Assembly: GCF_026212465.1 (NCBI RefSeq)
Contig: NC_080058.1
Location: 1,263,501-1,327,500, forward strand
Direction of reading: 5' to 3'
DNA: 64,000 nt
Origin: Amaranthus tricolor
Taxonomy: Eukaryota > Streptophyta > Magnoliopsida > Caryophyllales > Amaranthaceae
Positions 47,497 through 59,100 of this stretch are shown one piece after another; positions within the stretch are counted from its first letter, which is position 1; each line of letters starts with the position of its first letter. The translations under genes and the position numbers were made by a program. Under the pieces are notes generated by a model. The model had not been told where the DNA came from. It saw only the letters and a list, made by a program, of their open reading frames with translations, and made no database searches.

Positions 47497-47835
47497 TTAT
47501 CTCCTCGTCTGTAAGAGGGCGTTCCATGGATTCGATAAACTTAAAGGTGTTCCACTCGGGTCATCGGGTTGATTTTGAGTCAGATTTTTCGGATTGGTTC
47601 AAAATTGAATGTTGTGTCCGTATTGGTTTTTCACATATTTTTTAATTTATTTTGAAGTAGAGTCAAGTCGGATTCGATTACAATGTTGGTTAAAAATCGA
47701 GTTTTCAGATCTATTTAGAATACCTCGTCTAAGCGGTATACGAGAGCAGTGACTCGTCATCCCTTTCTTATTGCTAAAATTATCAATTAAGCTTATGTAA
47801 AATAGAAAATTTAATGTCAATGGACAATCAATCAT
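47497..47835 (-). pseudogene. Fragment of the PheRS gene (exon 9 and adjoining intron), split by an insertion
   Basis: 47497-47538 and 47731-47835 match 56525-56665 of the intact PheRS gene. The match covers the exon-9 coding part ([15 protein letters not shown] on the minus strand) and continues into the intron (AATTGATAATTTT side and past the acceptor). Because intron sequence is present, this is a DNA duplication rather than a retro-copy. The GAGAGC / CTTACC equivalents have changed and the frame is broken. It lies 0.8 kb behind the RING-H2 gene, mirroring the RING relic/PheRS order at 54.5-56.7 kb. Confidence 0.85.
47539..47730. mobile_element. MITE-like insertion in the PheRS fragment (about 190 bp)
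   Basis: It interrupts the PheRS match cleanly between CGATAA and AAGC. The ends are AAAGGTGTTCCACTCGGG and (inverted) AGGTATTCTAAATAGATC. The inside resembles 37400-37600. Confidence 0.6.
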
Positions 47836-47956
47836 CAATAATCAATAAATCAATAAAATATACTAATGAAGAAAAAAAATTTGAAACACGTGTCAAACTC
47901 TTATTAAAAATTTTTCCTTTTTTCTATTTTTGACATGGAAACTTTGGATATTTTAA

Positions 47957-48760
47957 GGGTATGTTTCGCCTAGCTTTTGGAAATCAATTTTTGTTTCCTA
48001 AAAGTAAATCAATAGAAACTGTTTCTAGAGAAATACTTTTTAGAAACAGATGTGTTTGCCTCATATTTTTAAAAAGAGTTTTTGGGAAACAAAAACAATT
48101 TGTGTTTGGCCTTTTTTTCCTATATTTACTTAAAGTTATTGTTGTTATATGATGGAAAAACATATAGCATACACTAAAAAATAGTCGAGTTAGGTCAAAA
48201 AGTATCGATTTTTAGAAAAAACACCCAAAAACATACATCATACACTTAAAATAATCACTATAATGTTAGAAAAAAAAATTCAAATACACCAGAGTAATTG
48301 AAAATAAAAATAAATTCAAAATTTGACAATTTACTATATAAAAAACATATTTAAATGTGTTAATAAATTTAAAGATAAAACATATATGAAATTTTGATCG
48401 CATAATATTCAATGAGCGTAGAATTACTTAAAATAATTGGGATGTTGGTTGTGATAACAAATGAATAATTATGCAATGAAGAAGAAAATTTTGAATTTTG
48501 GAAGAAGATATGGGGAAAGAAAAAAAAGAGTAATGAAAAAGATTTTCAGTTAATTGGAGAAAATATAGGAATTTTTTTAACATAAAATGAGAAAAATATG
48601 AAGCTCTTTGAGAAGTTGTAGTTTCTCCTCTTGACCCTTGTAGAAGTTGTTTTTAATTTTTTTGAAAATTGTTTTAACTTTTAAAAACATAGTGTTTGGT
48701 CAAATTTTGGCTTTTTCATCGTAGAAGTTGTTTTAAAAGCTTGGTCAAATACTACCTAAT
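47957..48760. mobile_element. hAT-like non-autonomous element (about 0.8 kb)
   Basis: Left GGGTATGTTTCGCCTAGCTTTT and inverted right GGTAGTATTTGACCAAGCTTTT form a terminal repeat with several mismatches. The inside has no transposase. A 63-residue frame at 47961-48152 is part of it. Confidence 0.5.
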
Positions 48761-48984
48761 TGATATTTAAGGAAACAATTAACTCATTAAAGAATGTAAT
48801 ATTTGTTGATTAATTATAAATATATGTGATCTAATGATATATTATATTTCTTTATATAAATCTATACCTTTTTATTCCAAATCTTGAAGAAAATTAAAGT
48901 TTACTTTATTAAATCATTATCAAAACTGAAGTGACTTAATCAAAAAAATTATATAATGGACCGGATCAATACAAAAATTTGTGA

Positions 48985-49175
48985 TTTTTAGGTCCTCTCT
49001 TGAAAGACCGTCTTTTTTAAAGACAGCTCTCAAAAGTCCAACCCACGTCCTATATTTAGTTAATACCTTTTTAAATTAAAAAAAACTGCACTTTCTTGAG
49101 GATTTTTTAAATTTAAAATATGGTCTGGCCCATATAGAAAAGATCTTTCGTATAGACCGTCTCAACTAAGAATTT
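48985..49175. repeat. GACGGTCTC-type dispersed repeat, copy 10
   Basis: CTCTTGAAAGACCGTCTTTTTT at the left and CGTATAGACCGTCTCAACTAAG at the right, with CCAACCCACGTCC and GGTCTGGCCCATA near the ends. Confidence 0.5.
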
Positions 49176-49485
49176 ATGGTGATTTTTTAAAGTATATATG
49201 ATAAGTTTTATAGCTTATCAGATCCATAATTACTATTTTTATTCTATTTTTCTATTTTATACACAGACGAAAAGTACACTGTCTATTTCTGTCTCTCTCC
49301 CACTTTTCTGTAGTGTTATTCTGAAATCTGGTAAATATACCATCTAAAAGTGTTTTTTTTTCGTCGTTTTAAGAAATCGTAAATGAAAATTTGGTTGTAG
49401 AAATTATGTGGGTGTTTGATTATTTTAATGGATTTTTAATTCATGTTTTTTAACGACATTAGAGTTAAGAAGTTGGATTTTCTCC

Positions 49486-49795
49486 CTACTTTTGTTGGTG
49501 TGGGTGGGGGTACAAAGCTATTGACATTGATTTCTTCCAAGAACTAAAATTCGAACCATCAAAAGGTTTCAAAACTAATAATAGTCCAGGATGATCTGCA
49601 GGATGAAGGAAAAGAGGATCTGAATGATCAAGAGAACTCGAACCAGAATCTTGAGAACCAGAATCTTGATTCGTCATTGTGAGTGAGCAGTTGAATCAGA
49701 TCGAAGCAAAAGAAGACACAGAAAAAAGATTAGTGATGATGCATGCGTATGATATGAGAGGATATTGATAAGGATTCAGAAAAGCTCTGATACCA
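49486..49795 (-). mobile_element. Ty1-copia element, PBS and start of gag, truncated
   Basis: The minus strand has TGGTATCAGAGC (initiator-Met PBS) at 49784-49795. An ATG at 49677 then starts a frame reading MTNQDSGSQDSG... followed by DPLFLHPADHPGLLLV and FDGSNFSSWKKSMSIAL. The last two motifs are standard for plant copia Gag. The frame stops at 49486 after about 63 residues and no further retrotransposon sequence follows. Confidence 0.8.
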
Positions 49796-50002
49796 TGTTG
49801 ATTTTGATTGATGAAGTTCAAAGACAGCAGAGAAAGAAAGAGGGGAAGAAGTAGAAGAAGCAATGAGAGAAAACAGAAAAGAATTGACCTCCTTTCTTTT
49901 TATTTCAATTAAAACTCAACAACAACAAAATAACAAGAGAGTATGAGTATATATACTAGACATAAAGAAAATAAGAAAATATAAAGCTAATTATGTCTAA
50001 CA
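49796..50002 (-). mobile_element. LTR of the truncated copia element (207 bp)
   Basis: The minus strand starts TGTTAGACATAATTAGC and ends AAAATCAACA before the PBS. It has a GTATATATAC TATA-like box near 49950. The 3' LTR is missing. Confidence 0.7.
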
Positions 50003-50047
50003 GATCTTGTGGGTGAATTTGTGAATCATAATGGTTGAATTTTTGTG

Positions 50048-50048
<1 letters not shown>

Positions 50049-50083
<35 letters not shown>
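50049..50083. repeat. (TA)n block 1 of the TA-nested transposon tract
   Basis: Pure TA immediately left of element E1. Confidence 0.9.
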
Positions 50084-50086
<3 letters not shown>

Positions 50087-50479
50087 GAAGTTCCGGTGAG
50101 AATCATCCTTATACGAGAACCGTGAGAACCAATCTGCTTAACAAAAAGGTATTACATTTTTACTAAAAAGGTGTTACACTTTTATGAAAAAAATAATACT
50201 TTTAGGCAAATAAGTGTTACTTTAAAAAAAAAATTATGAACGAAAAGGTGTTACTTTTTACATAAAAAGGTGTTACTTCTCGAAAAAAAAAACGTATTTA
50301 TATTTTTATTTTGAAAGTAACACTTTTTTTGCTAAAAAAGTACCAGATTTATTCAAAAAAAAAGTAACATTTTTTTGTACAAAAGTAACGCTTTTTTCTT
50401 TGAAAAAGTAACACATTTTTATCGGAGAGATTGGTTCTCACGGTTTTCATATATGCTTGGTTCTCAATGGAATTTGACT

Positions 50480-50482
<3 letters not shown>
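50084..50482. mobile_element. E1: inverted-repeat element between (TA)n blocks (about 400 bp)
   Basis: The left end (GAAGAAGTTCCGGTGAGAAT, then ATACGAGAACCGTGAGAACC) and the reverse complement of the right end (GAGTCAAATTCCATTGAGAA, then ATATGAAAACCGTGAGAACC) pair over ~50 bp. The inside is built of repeated AAAGGTGTTACTTTTT phrases and their inverse. It has no coding capacity. Confidence 0.75.

Positions 50483-50568
<86 letters not shown>
50483..50568. repeat. (TA)n block 2
   Basis: Pure TA separating E1 and E2. Confidence 0.9.
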
Positions 50569-50571
<3 letters not shown>

Positions 50572-50854
50572 AGAAGTTCAAGTGAAAACCATCCATATAT
50601 GAGAACCGTAAAAACCATAAAATGGTGTTACTTTTTATATAAAAAGGTGTTACTTTTTTCAGAAAAACGTGTTACTTTGGATTTGTATTATTTTTCCAGA
50701 CAGTTACTGTTTTTTGGTAAAAAGTACCAGATTTTTTTAAAAATAAAAGTAACACAGTTTATATGTAAAAGTAGCACGCTTTCTGTAAAAAGGTAACACA
50801 TTTTTTGGTTCTCACGGTTCGCATAGAACCTTGGTTTTCACCTGAACGCGACTC
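50569..50854. mobile_element. E2: second element of the same family (286 bp)
   Basis: The left end GGGAGAAGTTCAAGTGAAAA...GAGAACCGTAAAAACC and inverted right end GAGTCGCGTTCAGGTGAAAA...GCGAACCGTGAGAACC pair well. The same GGTGTTACTTTTT phrases lie inside. Confidence 0.75.
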
Positions 50855-51275
<421 letters not shown>

Positions 51276-51473
51276 GAGGGATCCAATGTGAAGTGGTATG
51301 AAAATTAGAAGGGTGAGAAGAATTTTGAGCCATTGATTTCTGAAAGATCTAATGGCCAGGATAATGAACCGGAAAAAGTAGGGCAAGAAAGGAAAATTTG
51401 TTTTAATTGAAATCGGTTTTAATTGAAAAACCTTCACTTGATTTTAATTGATTTATTCCTCTTTGAAAAACCT

Positions 51474-51920
51474 TCAAGAATAGTCGACCGATTCTTGAAG
51501 CAACGAACCAAGAGTTCTCATGTATTTTTTGTTTGATTTCATTAGATGTGAAACATATGTAAATTTATCAATCACACCTCTAAAAGGAACGGAACACTTT
51601 GCCCTACCGTGTATCAACACATTCTCAAAACCATGGCTTTCAAAAACAATGACATAATTTGCCACATCATCAACAAGTTTATCCAATTCAACATCAAGTA
51701 CATAATCTTCAAATACCTCATCCAAAACAACATCCCCCAGTACATCAGCCACAAAATCAACACCCTCATTCACTTGTACATTACCCTAATCGGCAACAAT
51801 ACCCTCATTTACCATCCTTGGAATAGAGGTGACCCATTTAACCGTGTCAACAATCTCATCAATTGTATTCAGCACGATAGGATTCATAAAAAAAACTTTG
51901 GGTTTGTGAAAAAGGTGTAG
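51474..51920 (-). pseudogene. Acidic hypothetical frame inside E3
   Basis: The minus strand reads MNEGVDFVADVLGDVVLDEV (51773 on), with an upstream extension reaching 51920 across one stop. It is rich in Asp/Glu/Val and belongs to no family I recognise. It lies just downstream of the FRS-like remnant and could be the tail of the same broken gene. Confidence 0.3.
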
Positions 51921-52154
51921 ATGAGGTTGAAGGAATATCAGGTTAAGGGACAGGAGGAGAAGACAGTGAATGTTTTTGTTTTAACAACAATTTAATTTTC
52001 TACATGTAAAACCCAGACACAATTTGAGTGTCCCTCCTCATAAGCATAAGCAGCTCATATATTTCCTACAAAAGAAGTCAATATAAGTTAAAATGTTGTT
52101 CAAAAGAAAGTAACTATATAGAAAAAGAAAGTAATTGTATTGAAAAACAAGTAA

Positions 52155-52544
52155 CTATGACATATTATATAAAAAATATAAATAAGAAGGCAACATTAAA
52201 AGTAAGATTATACTTACATCCTCAGCTAATCGGCGTATATCAGAATTTCGCATTGCATTTAAAGGCAACTGAAACTCAATTTTCTCATCGTTTTGCGGTG
52301 GTTGATCTCTGAAGGGTTCTTCATTTAGACTTGGATGTCCAATATCAATGTGGTTCACCTTTACCCCCACAGCTTGACCACTTTCAAAAACCATCGACTC
52401 ACTCATGGGATATCTACTCAAAATTATACCATTACCAAAATGATTAGCAGATATTTCCTTCTTAATTCTTTTGGATACATCCTTATCGGTCCAGTGAGAG
52501 AAAAGAGTTAAAGAGGATGGCACGGAGATATTCTTAAACTTCAA
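52155..52544 (-). pseudogene. FAR1-related (FRS)/Mutator-like C-terminal remnant
   Basis: 129 residues. The opening NISVPSSLTLFSHWTDKDVSKR corresponds to the segment after the SWIM zinc finger in FRS/MULE proteins (pattern N-I/V-x-x-I/V-P-S-S-x-x-L-x-x-W-T-K-D). Later parts are polar (GHPSLNEEPFRDQPPQND). The FAR1 DNA-binding domain, the DDE transposase core and the SWIM Cys/His residues are not present in the window, so this is a fragment. Confidence 0.5.
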
Positions 52545-53886
52545 ACGATGGAAATAAACTATACTAAAAAAAATCTTTGTTGTAAAGGTTAATATTAGTA
52601 TGTTCTTAGAACAAGATACTATGTTATGACTAAAGGTTACTATGACTATGTATAGTTACTGTCTTAGAACAAGGTTAAATTTTAAAAAAACTTTGCAGTA
52701 ATGCTAATGCTACTATGTTCTTAGAACAAGATACTATGTTATGACTAAAGGTTACTATGCTACTATGTTCTTAGGAAAAGATACTATGTTATCACTAAAG
52801 GATACTATTACTATGAATAGTTATTGTCTTCTCTATAAAGTTAATCATATAGAATTACTAAATAACAGCCTCAACATCACAACAATTAACTAATATAAGC
52901 AAAAAAAACTAAAATTACAATGTTCGAAATCAAGATACTAGTGGATAAATTTACCTTATAGGCCTTTGTTGGACATTGTCACTTTCCTCACCTCTCCTCT
53001 TTCTTGTGTTGACATTTTTATTTTTCAAATTTTACACATTAGTAGAGGTGGAGGGAATATCAACTGGATTTCTACAACCTCGTTGACGACCTGACCTCGA
53101 AGTTGACCCACCTCTTATTTTTTCCATAACAACTCAAAAAAAAACATGTGATAATTGAAGTTGAAGTCATTATCATAAAGGTTTTAGTACAACTATTACA
53201 ACAGTAAGTTGAAGTCATTTGCCAAATAAATATGAGCATGCTCAGATAAAGCAATCTAAAGAAACCATAAGCATAGTCCTTCATTTAAACTTAAGCCTAC
53301 TCAGAGAAATCGCAGAACGAAGAATAAAACCCAATAAAAAACCCTAAAATAATCTTCTGTGTGGAAACTATGATCCAAACAAACAAATCACAGAATTAAA
53401 CCAAATCAAAAACCCTAAAAATCAAATATCAGAATAATACTCAAATAAAAACTAAAAATAGAAGAATAAACCCTAAAAACACAAAATAATCAAAGAGGAA
53501 AATGTAAAATTGAAGATAAAGCAACGAGAGAAAATCGAATGAAAATGTAAAATCGAACGAGAGAAAATCGCAAATGAAGATCAACAAAATGAACCGAATG
53601 GAGGATGAACCTTCAAATAATTTTACTGAACCGAATGAAGGACAAATGGAGGATGAATGGCGATCGAATGGAGGACGAATGACGATCGAATGAAGGACGA
53701 ATGCAGTTGAGAAAACAAAGAAATGAAGATGAGAGAGAAACAGAAAAGAAACAAGTCAATTACTGAATCGGTTCAATTTTACTAAACCGCGTGCATCTTA
53801 AAGTTAGAAACATCAGACAATACTGAGCGTCGATCATTACTATGGACGGTTGTAAATCCTTCTCACCCTTCTCATTTGATCCTAAA

Positions 53887-53888
<2 letters not shown>

Positions 53889-53942
<54 letters not shown>
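53889..53942. repeat. (TA)n block 4
   Basis: Pure TA on the right side of E3. Confidence 0.9.
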
Positions 53943-53947
<5 letters not shown>

Positions 53948-54561
53948 AAATAATGTCTTGTCTGAGAAAATGAATTGGGAAGGCAACTGGAAAAGCATTT
54001 GATGTTTACCGTTGTAATTGTGAATTTTGAGTATTTGATTGGTGATCAGATAAAGTTGCAATCTTTGATTATAAATTATTGAATATTTTGCCAATAAGAG
54101 TCTTAATGATTTGGATATTTATAAATTATAGTAATTTGTTTTTTTCAAATTACGGCCACCAAAATATCAAATTGTAGAAGGTTAGAAACTTCGACCACCA
54201 AAATGAATGGAATTCTATAATGATTATAATATTTTGGTAGTTATAAATCGCAAAAAATAACACTGCAATTGTAATTCGCAAAAAGTATTAAACTTTAAGA
54301 CAGTAATTCGCAAATTATTCCACGTTATTTCGTATTTCATCATTGGGCATTGGAATTACATAACCTTTTTTAGTGTTGTAGTCGTAAATTTAGATTCATT
54401 GATTAGTGGAAATAGATTAAGTTGCAATCTTAGGTATGGATTTGTTTTAAATTTTATGATTGAGTAATGAAACTACAAATCTTTTTGATGCAGAGTACTT
54501 TTGGTTGTTGGGTAAGTTGATTTGGGACATTTTGTGGGGAAAAGTGGCGGTGGTTATAACC
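53943..54561. other. Upstream region of the RING-H2 pseudogene
   Basis: AT-rich. TTTTTGATGCAG at 54482-54493 could be a 3' splice site of a 5' UTR intron, in view of the plausible start at 54562. GGCCACCAAAAT and GACCACCAAAAT repeats at 54153 and 54191. Confidence 0.35.
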
Positions 54562-55260
54562 ATGTCAAGTCGTGGAAATATACACTGGTGTCATCAACGT
54601 AGGCGGCTAATTCGCCCTCGAATCGAGGGCATGGGTTGCCCTAGTTGTGATGGAGGATTTGTGCAGGAATTAAGTGAGTTAGCTGGTGGTCGTGTAAGAG
54701 ATAGTTTAGATCGTTTAGTTCGGACTATGAAAGCTTTTGACCTTTCGATGTTTCGGAGTCATCGCGAGTATAGATTAGAAGTTTGTAACGCTTTGGTTAC
54801 TTGTTCCGTGCTAAGAGCTAGACATCTTATGCATGAATATAGTAGTCTGTGGTCGACCAGGATGCCAGTTGATAGTAATGGTGGGTTTGAGTTGTTTGTT
54901 AATGGAGACTCGGGAAACATTGGTGATATATATACGAGATTTGGACTTAACGAGTTGATTGAACGGGTATTGATTGAAGTACAAAGTTCACTACGAGCAC
55001 CAGGTCCTCGATCAGCAATCGATGCTATGCTAAAGATAAAGATCACTCCGACTCATATTGAGTGTGATTCACATTCACATTGTCCGGTTTGTAAAGATCT
55101 GTTCGAGTTTGGCACTGAAGCTGAGGCAAACGCCTTGCAATCACATATATCAATCTGATAGCATTATTCCATGCAGTTAGGTTCGCATTCATAACATATT
55201 ACACAAGGGAAGAAGGAAGGAATGATCAGAATACAAGCAGGAGAATCATAACCATAACAG
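54562..55260 (+). pseudogene. RING-H2 paralogue, frameshifted and missing zinc ligands
   Basis: From the ATG at 54562 the frame runs to 55158 (198 residues). It has a zinc-ribbon relic (HWCHQRRRL...GCPSCDGGFVQEL, with the second Cys replaced), then LDRLVRTMKAFDLSMFRSHREYRLEV, matching the intact gene at 46058. SAIDAMLKIKIT and the first RING half (CPVCKDLFEFG) follow. A one-base insertion in the CTGAGGCAAACGCC region throws it out of frame. In the shifted frame the next ligands read CNHIYQSDS, so the second His and next Cys are lost too. DNA similarity to the intact gene goes on to GAATACAAGCAGGAG (55228-55242). It cannot form a RING. Confidence 0.85.
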
Positions 55261-55452
55261 ATAGCAGCCAGCAGGTTCATTATTGTGCTACAATTGTTGC
55301 ATGGAGGGAGAGCCTAGGCCCGATTTCATCTAGAACATGGCTCGAGTTATTTGATTGAATACCAGTATAACATTTAACACAAAATAACAGTCAAATTGAT
55401 ATCTTTTTTACAATTAGTGATGGGTATCTTTTCTATGCGAGTATTTTATGGG

Positions 55453-55769
55453 TGTTAGAGTATATAACATATCCTGAAGCCTCAACCATCAACTTAAGTT
55501 TTTGGTTGAGTTGGCTCCTTGACATGGTATCAGAAGCCAACGTGACAAAAGATCACGGGTTTGAATCTCAACCACCCCTCATTTAAGTAGAAAATTAAGC
55601 ACCAGGTATGAGGAGAGCTTGTGCTGCATCACCAGGTATGAGAAGAGTTTGTGCTGCATCCACACTTCTAGCACGAAGGGATCTTGTGTGAGGGGCATGT
55701 TAGAATATATAACATATCCTAGGGCGTCAACCATCAGCTTAAACTTTTGGTTGAGTTGATTCCTTAACA
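55453..55769 (+). mobile_element. SMART/TRIM-like mini LTR element (317 bp), two 72-bp LTRs
   Basis: LTR1 55453-55524 and LTR2 55698-55769, both 72 bp, TGTTAGARTATATAACATAT...ACA. TGGTATCAGAAGCC follows LTR1 at once, close to the initiator-Met PBS. A purine-rich GTGTGAGGGGCA precedes LTR2. The flanks ATGGG (55448-55452) and ATAGG (55770-55774) match at 4 of 5 bases. The inside carries GGGTTTGAATCTC and a 32-bp duplicated ACCAGGTATGAGRAGAG unit. It is far too small to encode anything and would depend on another element's enzymes. Confidence 0.75.
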
Positions 55770-55842
55770 ATAGGTATCTTTTATTGGCAATGACGTCACT
55801 CTTTAACAATAGGTATCTTTTATTGGCAATGACGTCACTCTT
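55764..55842 (+). repeat. 39-bp tandem duplication at the edge of the mini LTR element
   Basis: TTTAACAATAGGTATC...GACGTCACTC occurs twice in a row (about 55764-55802 and 55803-55841). The first copy includes the last bases of LTR2. Confidence 0.8.
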
Positions 55843-55844
55843 TC

Positions 55845-56177
55845 TTTAATTCTTATAACACAATATTAAGTTTAATTCAATAAAGAATCGATACGAGTGG
55901 ATATGGAGCTTGTAAATCCTCGTATGCACCATCAATACGCTACGGCGCTACCTATGGTGAATACTTTCGAATCATTACAAACAGAAGTTTAATACTGATG
56001 CCCGCAAAATCGGAGATTTCGTAAGGGATTTCGAGCAACGAGAAAAATATAAGCTAATCGAAACTACCAACATATTCTCTTATGCATGAAGAACAACTTT
56101 TATATATAGGTTAATTTATAGTAAGTGAAGAAATCTACAGACAAGAAGTCACAAGCAACAGATCTTGGCACCACAAA
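55845..56177. other. 3' flank / 3' UTR of the PheRS gene
   Basis: No coding signal. It should contain the PheRS poly(A) region on the minus strand; AATAAA-like sites are present but none can be preferred. Confidence 0.4.
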
Positions 56178-59100
56178 TCATCTTAGGACAACCTTCAACT
56201 TTTCCTGTACAACCTCCCTCACTTTCGACTGCATACACGTAGATAAAACATGTTATCGATTAGTAAGAAATTTCCAATTATCCATAAAAGAATTGAGTTT
56301 CTTGATTACGTAGATAAACTGTTTCACGAGAGCCTCACTGAACAATGCCAAAACCTTAATCCGAACAACATGGGGTCGGATATGTGAACCAAAACATATC
56401 AATGTGAGAGATTGTCGTGAACAAAGATTATACTTTATTTGACCCTATTTTTAATACATAAATGTCTTTCTAGTATGCTTTATTACTTGTAGGGAAACGA
56501 AAAGAACATATACCTGCAGGTCGTTTATCTCCTCGTCTGTAAGAGAGCGCTCCATGGATCGATAAGCTATACGATAGCAGTGACTCGTCATCCCTTTCTT
56601 ATTGGTAAAATTATCAATTAAGCTTACCTAAAAAAGAAAATAAAATGTAAAGGGACAATTTACCAATATCATCATCAAATTACCCTCATTCCAAACAGGT
56701 CATAACAAAAGTATCTATCTAATATCATGACCTAATTCGTAACCTCGTACCAAACAGGTCATACAAACTTCCTGGACACTAGATACAGTAGTTTCTCCTT
56801 TTCTCGCACCATTGAACATCAAATCCATCGTGCGTTCATTTTTATTGATTAAGAAAGTAGAATGTCTACCAGCAATGCGGTAATCGTTGAATACAGATTA
56901 CAACATTGCTAGAGTGCTTTTTTGTCCAATACTCTTTTCGTTGGTTAGGATAAAAAAAAGGTTCCGTTGAAGTTGAGCAAATTGCAAATCCAAAAAGCGA
57001 ATTATGTAACACTACAATAGAAACTGGATAGTTAAAGATTTCAAATAATCACTATTTCCCGATCAATTTCAACTGTATGTGCATACAAATGAAAACAGAG
57101 CAATATCAAATGACACAGCGCATACAAAAAGCTAGATATTTCATAGATTTACGGCTTCAAAAGTTGTAGCTTGGAAAAGAGAGCAATACAAAATCTACAT
57201 GGAGTCATGGACTTCCACCAATTTTCACCAGAAAGAGTTTAATTTTGCAACGTTATGGTTTAAATGTAATAAAACCAAAATAAAAAGACAAAAAATGATC
57301 AGGTAGAAAGTAGTAGCTAAATTGGGGAAATGATAGATGGATGTATACCTCTTCTACAAGGTCTCCTGCGATGTCTCGGACCACTTCACATAAGTTGTTT
57401 TCAGTAAATGATTCATTTATCCAAAAACTCATGTCTTTGTAGCATGGAGGAAACTACAGATGAAACCAACAACGTATCTTTAGCAGTAGAAGAAGCATTT
57501 CAACAACAAAACCCACTAGTGAAGTAACACTACGGAAAAAGTATATGCCAGATTCTTCCAGCTCCCATTCATTTATTCGACTATTTACTGCTTTAGGGGG
57601 TGTTTGGTACTTGACTTTTACATTGACTTTTTGGTTGGCTTTTGGCTTGTTAGTTGGTCAAACAATCAAAAAAATGCTTGGTAAATGGCTTCTAAGCCAA
57701 CTGAAAACCTGGCTTTTAAGCCAAATAAAAAAGCTACTCCAGTTAGCTTTTTTTGTTGCTTTTGGCTTGTTGATCCACCTTTTCTCAAATAAACAACTAA
57801 CAGCCAATACTTAAGTTACCAGACATCTCCATAAATAGTTGGCTTTTTCGGATAGCTTAAAAGCCAACAAAAACAGCCAACATTTTCAGGTGGTCAAACA
57901 AGCCAACTTAAAAAATCAACAACCAACAACCAACAGCCAACAGCTAACACCCAATTGCCAAACACCCCTTTACTCTCATTGATAAGTGTACCATATAATT
58001 AAAATGCAAAATTAAGAGGTTATTCAAATTTTTTTCTAAACGCTTTACCTTTGAAAAAGGCTTGAACTTGACACCAAGCTGGCCTTTAGTGAACTGTGAA
58101 AACGCAAACCCAGAAAGGACAACCAAGTCATGTAAAAAACAAAGCATAGAGTTCTAACATCGATAGCAAACGGGAGGCAAAAGAAGATCACGAGGGATCT
58201 GGTGAACAAAGACCTGAGAAGTAAATCGCTCATCGGATGACCAGAAAAGCCGAATGTCTGGTATGTCAAATAGCACCATAGCTAGCCTCTCCAGTCCCAG
58301 TCCAAAAGCCCATGCATAGTTATCTGGTTTGGCATTACTCTTTAATATCTCCCGCTCCATCACCCCACAGCCCAAAACTTCCAACCACTTATCCTGCCGA
58401 AGACAATCTGGTAACCAGTTAATAGCTGATGAACTCCAAAAAGAAAATTCTACACTCACTGGATCAGAAATATTACAGGTTTGGAAAGATATACAAATTC
58501 AACAACATTTTAATGACCCAATGCTACTAAGTGGGTCCCACATAGGTAGGATCGAAAGGGAAGTTTAATGTACACAGCCTTACCCTTGTAATAAAGAAGC
58601 GCACATGATTTGCTGAGCCATTTACTTCAAATCTATGGCTCCATCTAGAATACACATACACAATAACACAAAAAAGACGGCCATCTATACCTGAAAAAAT
58701 ATTTCGAGTTCATATGACGGATTCGTGAAAGGAAAGTAAGTATCAACCCACCGCATCTCTACAGCACCTGCAAATGTCACATGAGACATGATGAGTTGAC
58801 AACTAACAATGCGTGCAAGATAACACAATAAAGACAAACAATTAACAGTTACTAATATGCTATGGACTTATGTTACTAAGGATTTACTCCGAGGGAAATT
58901 CTAGAAAAAGAGGTCAACTTTTGATTATAGAAGCAAGGAAAATAATTACAAAGATAATCTGGGTTTTTCGAGAATCCTCCCACAAGAAAAATATAAGACT
59001 CTGATAAGAAAGGAAGTTCAGCATTTCTCTCACTTCTCCTAATATGTAACATATTATGGTAGCTTAAAAATCATATGGTGACTTATAGAAGAGAAGTGAA

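Noticed and set aside
53072..53284. Minus-strand 70-residue frame in E3
   Set aside because: No family resemblance; another frame here reads GGSTSRSGRQRGCRNP, but this is too short to call as part of a transposase.
57545..57814. 89-residue hydrophobic frame resembling a membrane protein
   Set aside because: It is made by the short TGGCTTTTAAGCC repeats of a hAT-type MITE inside a PheRS intron.
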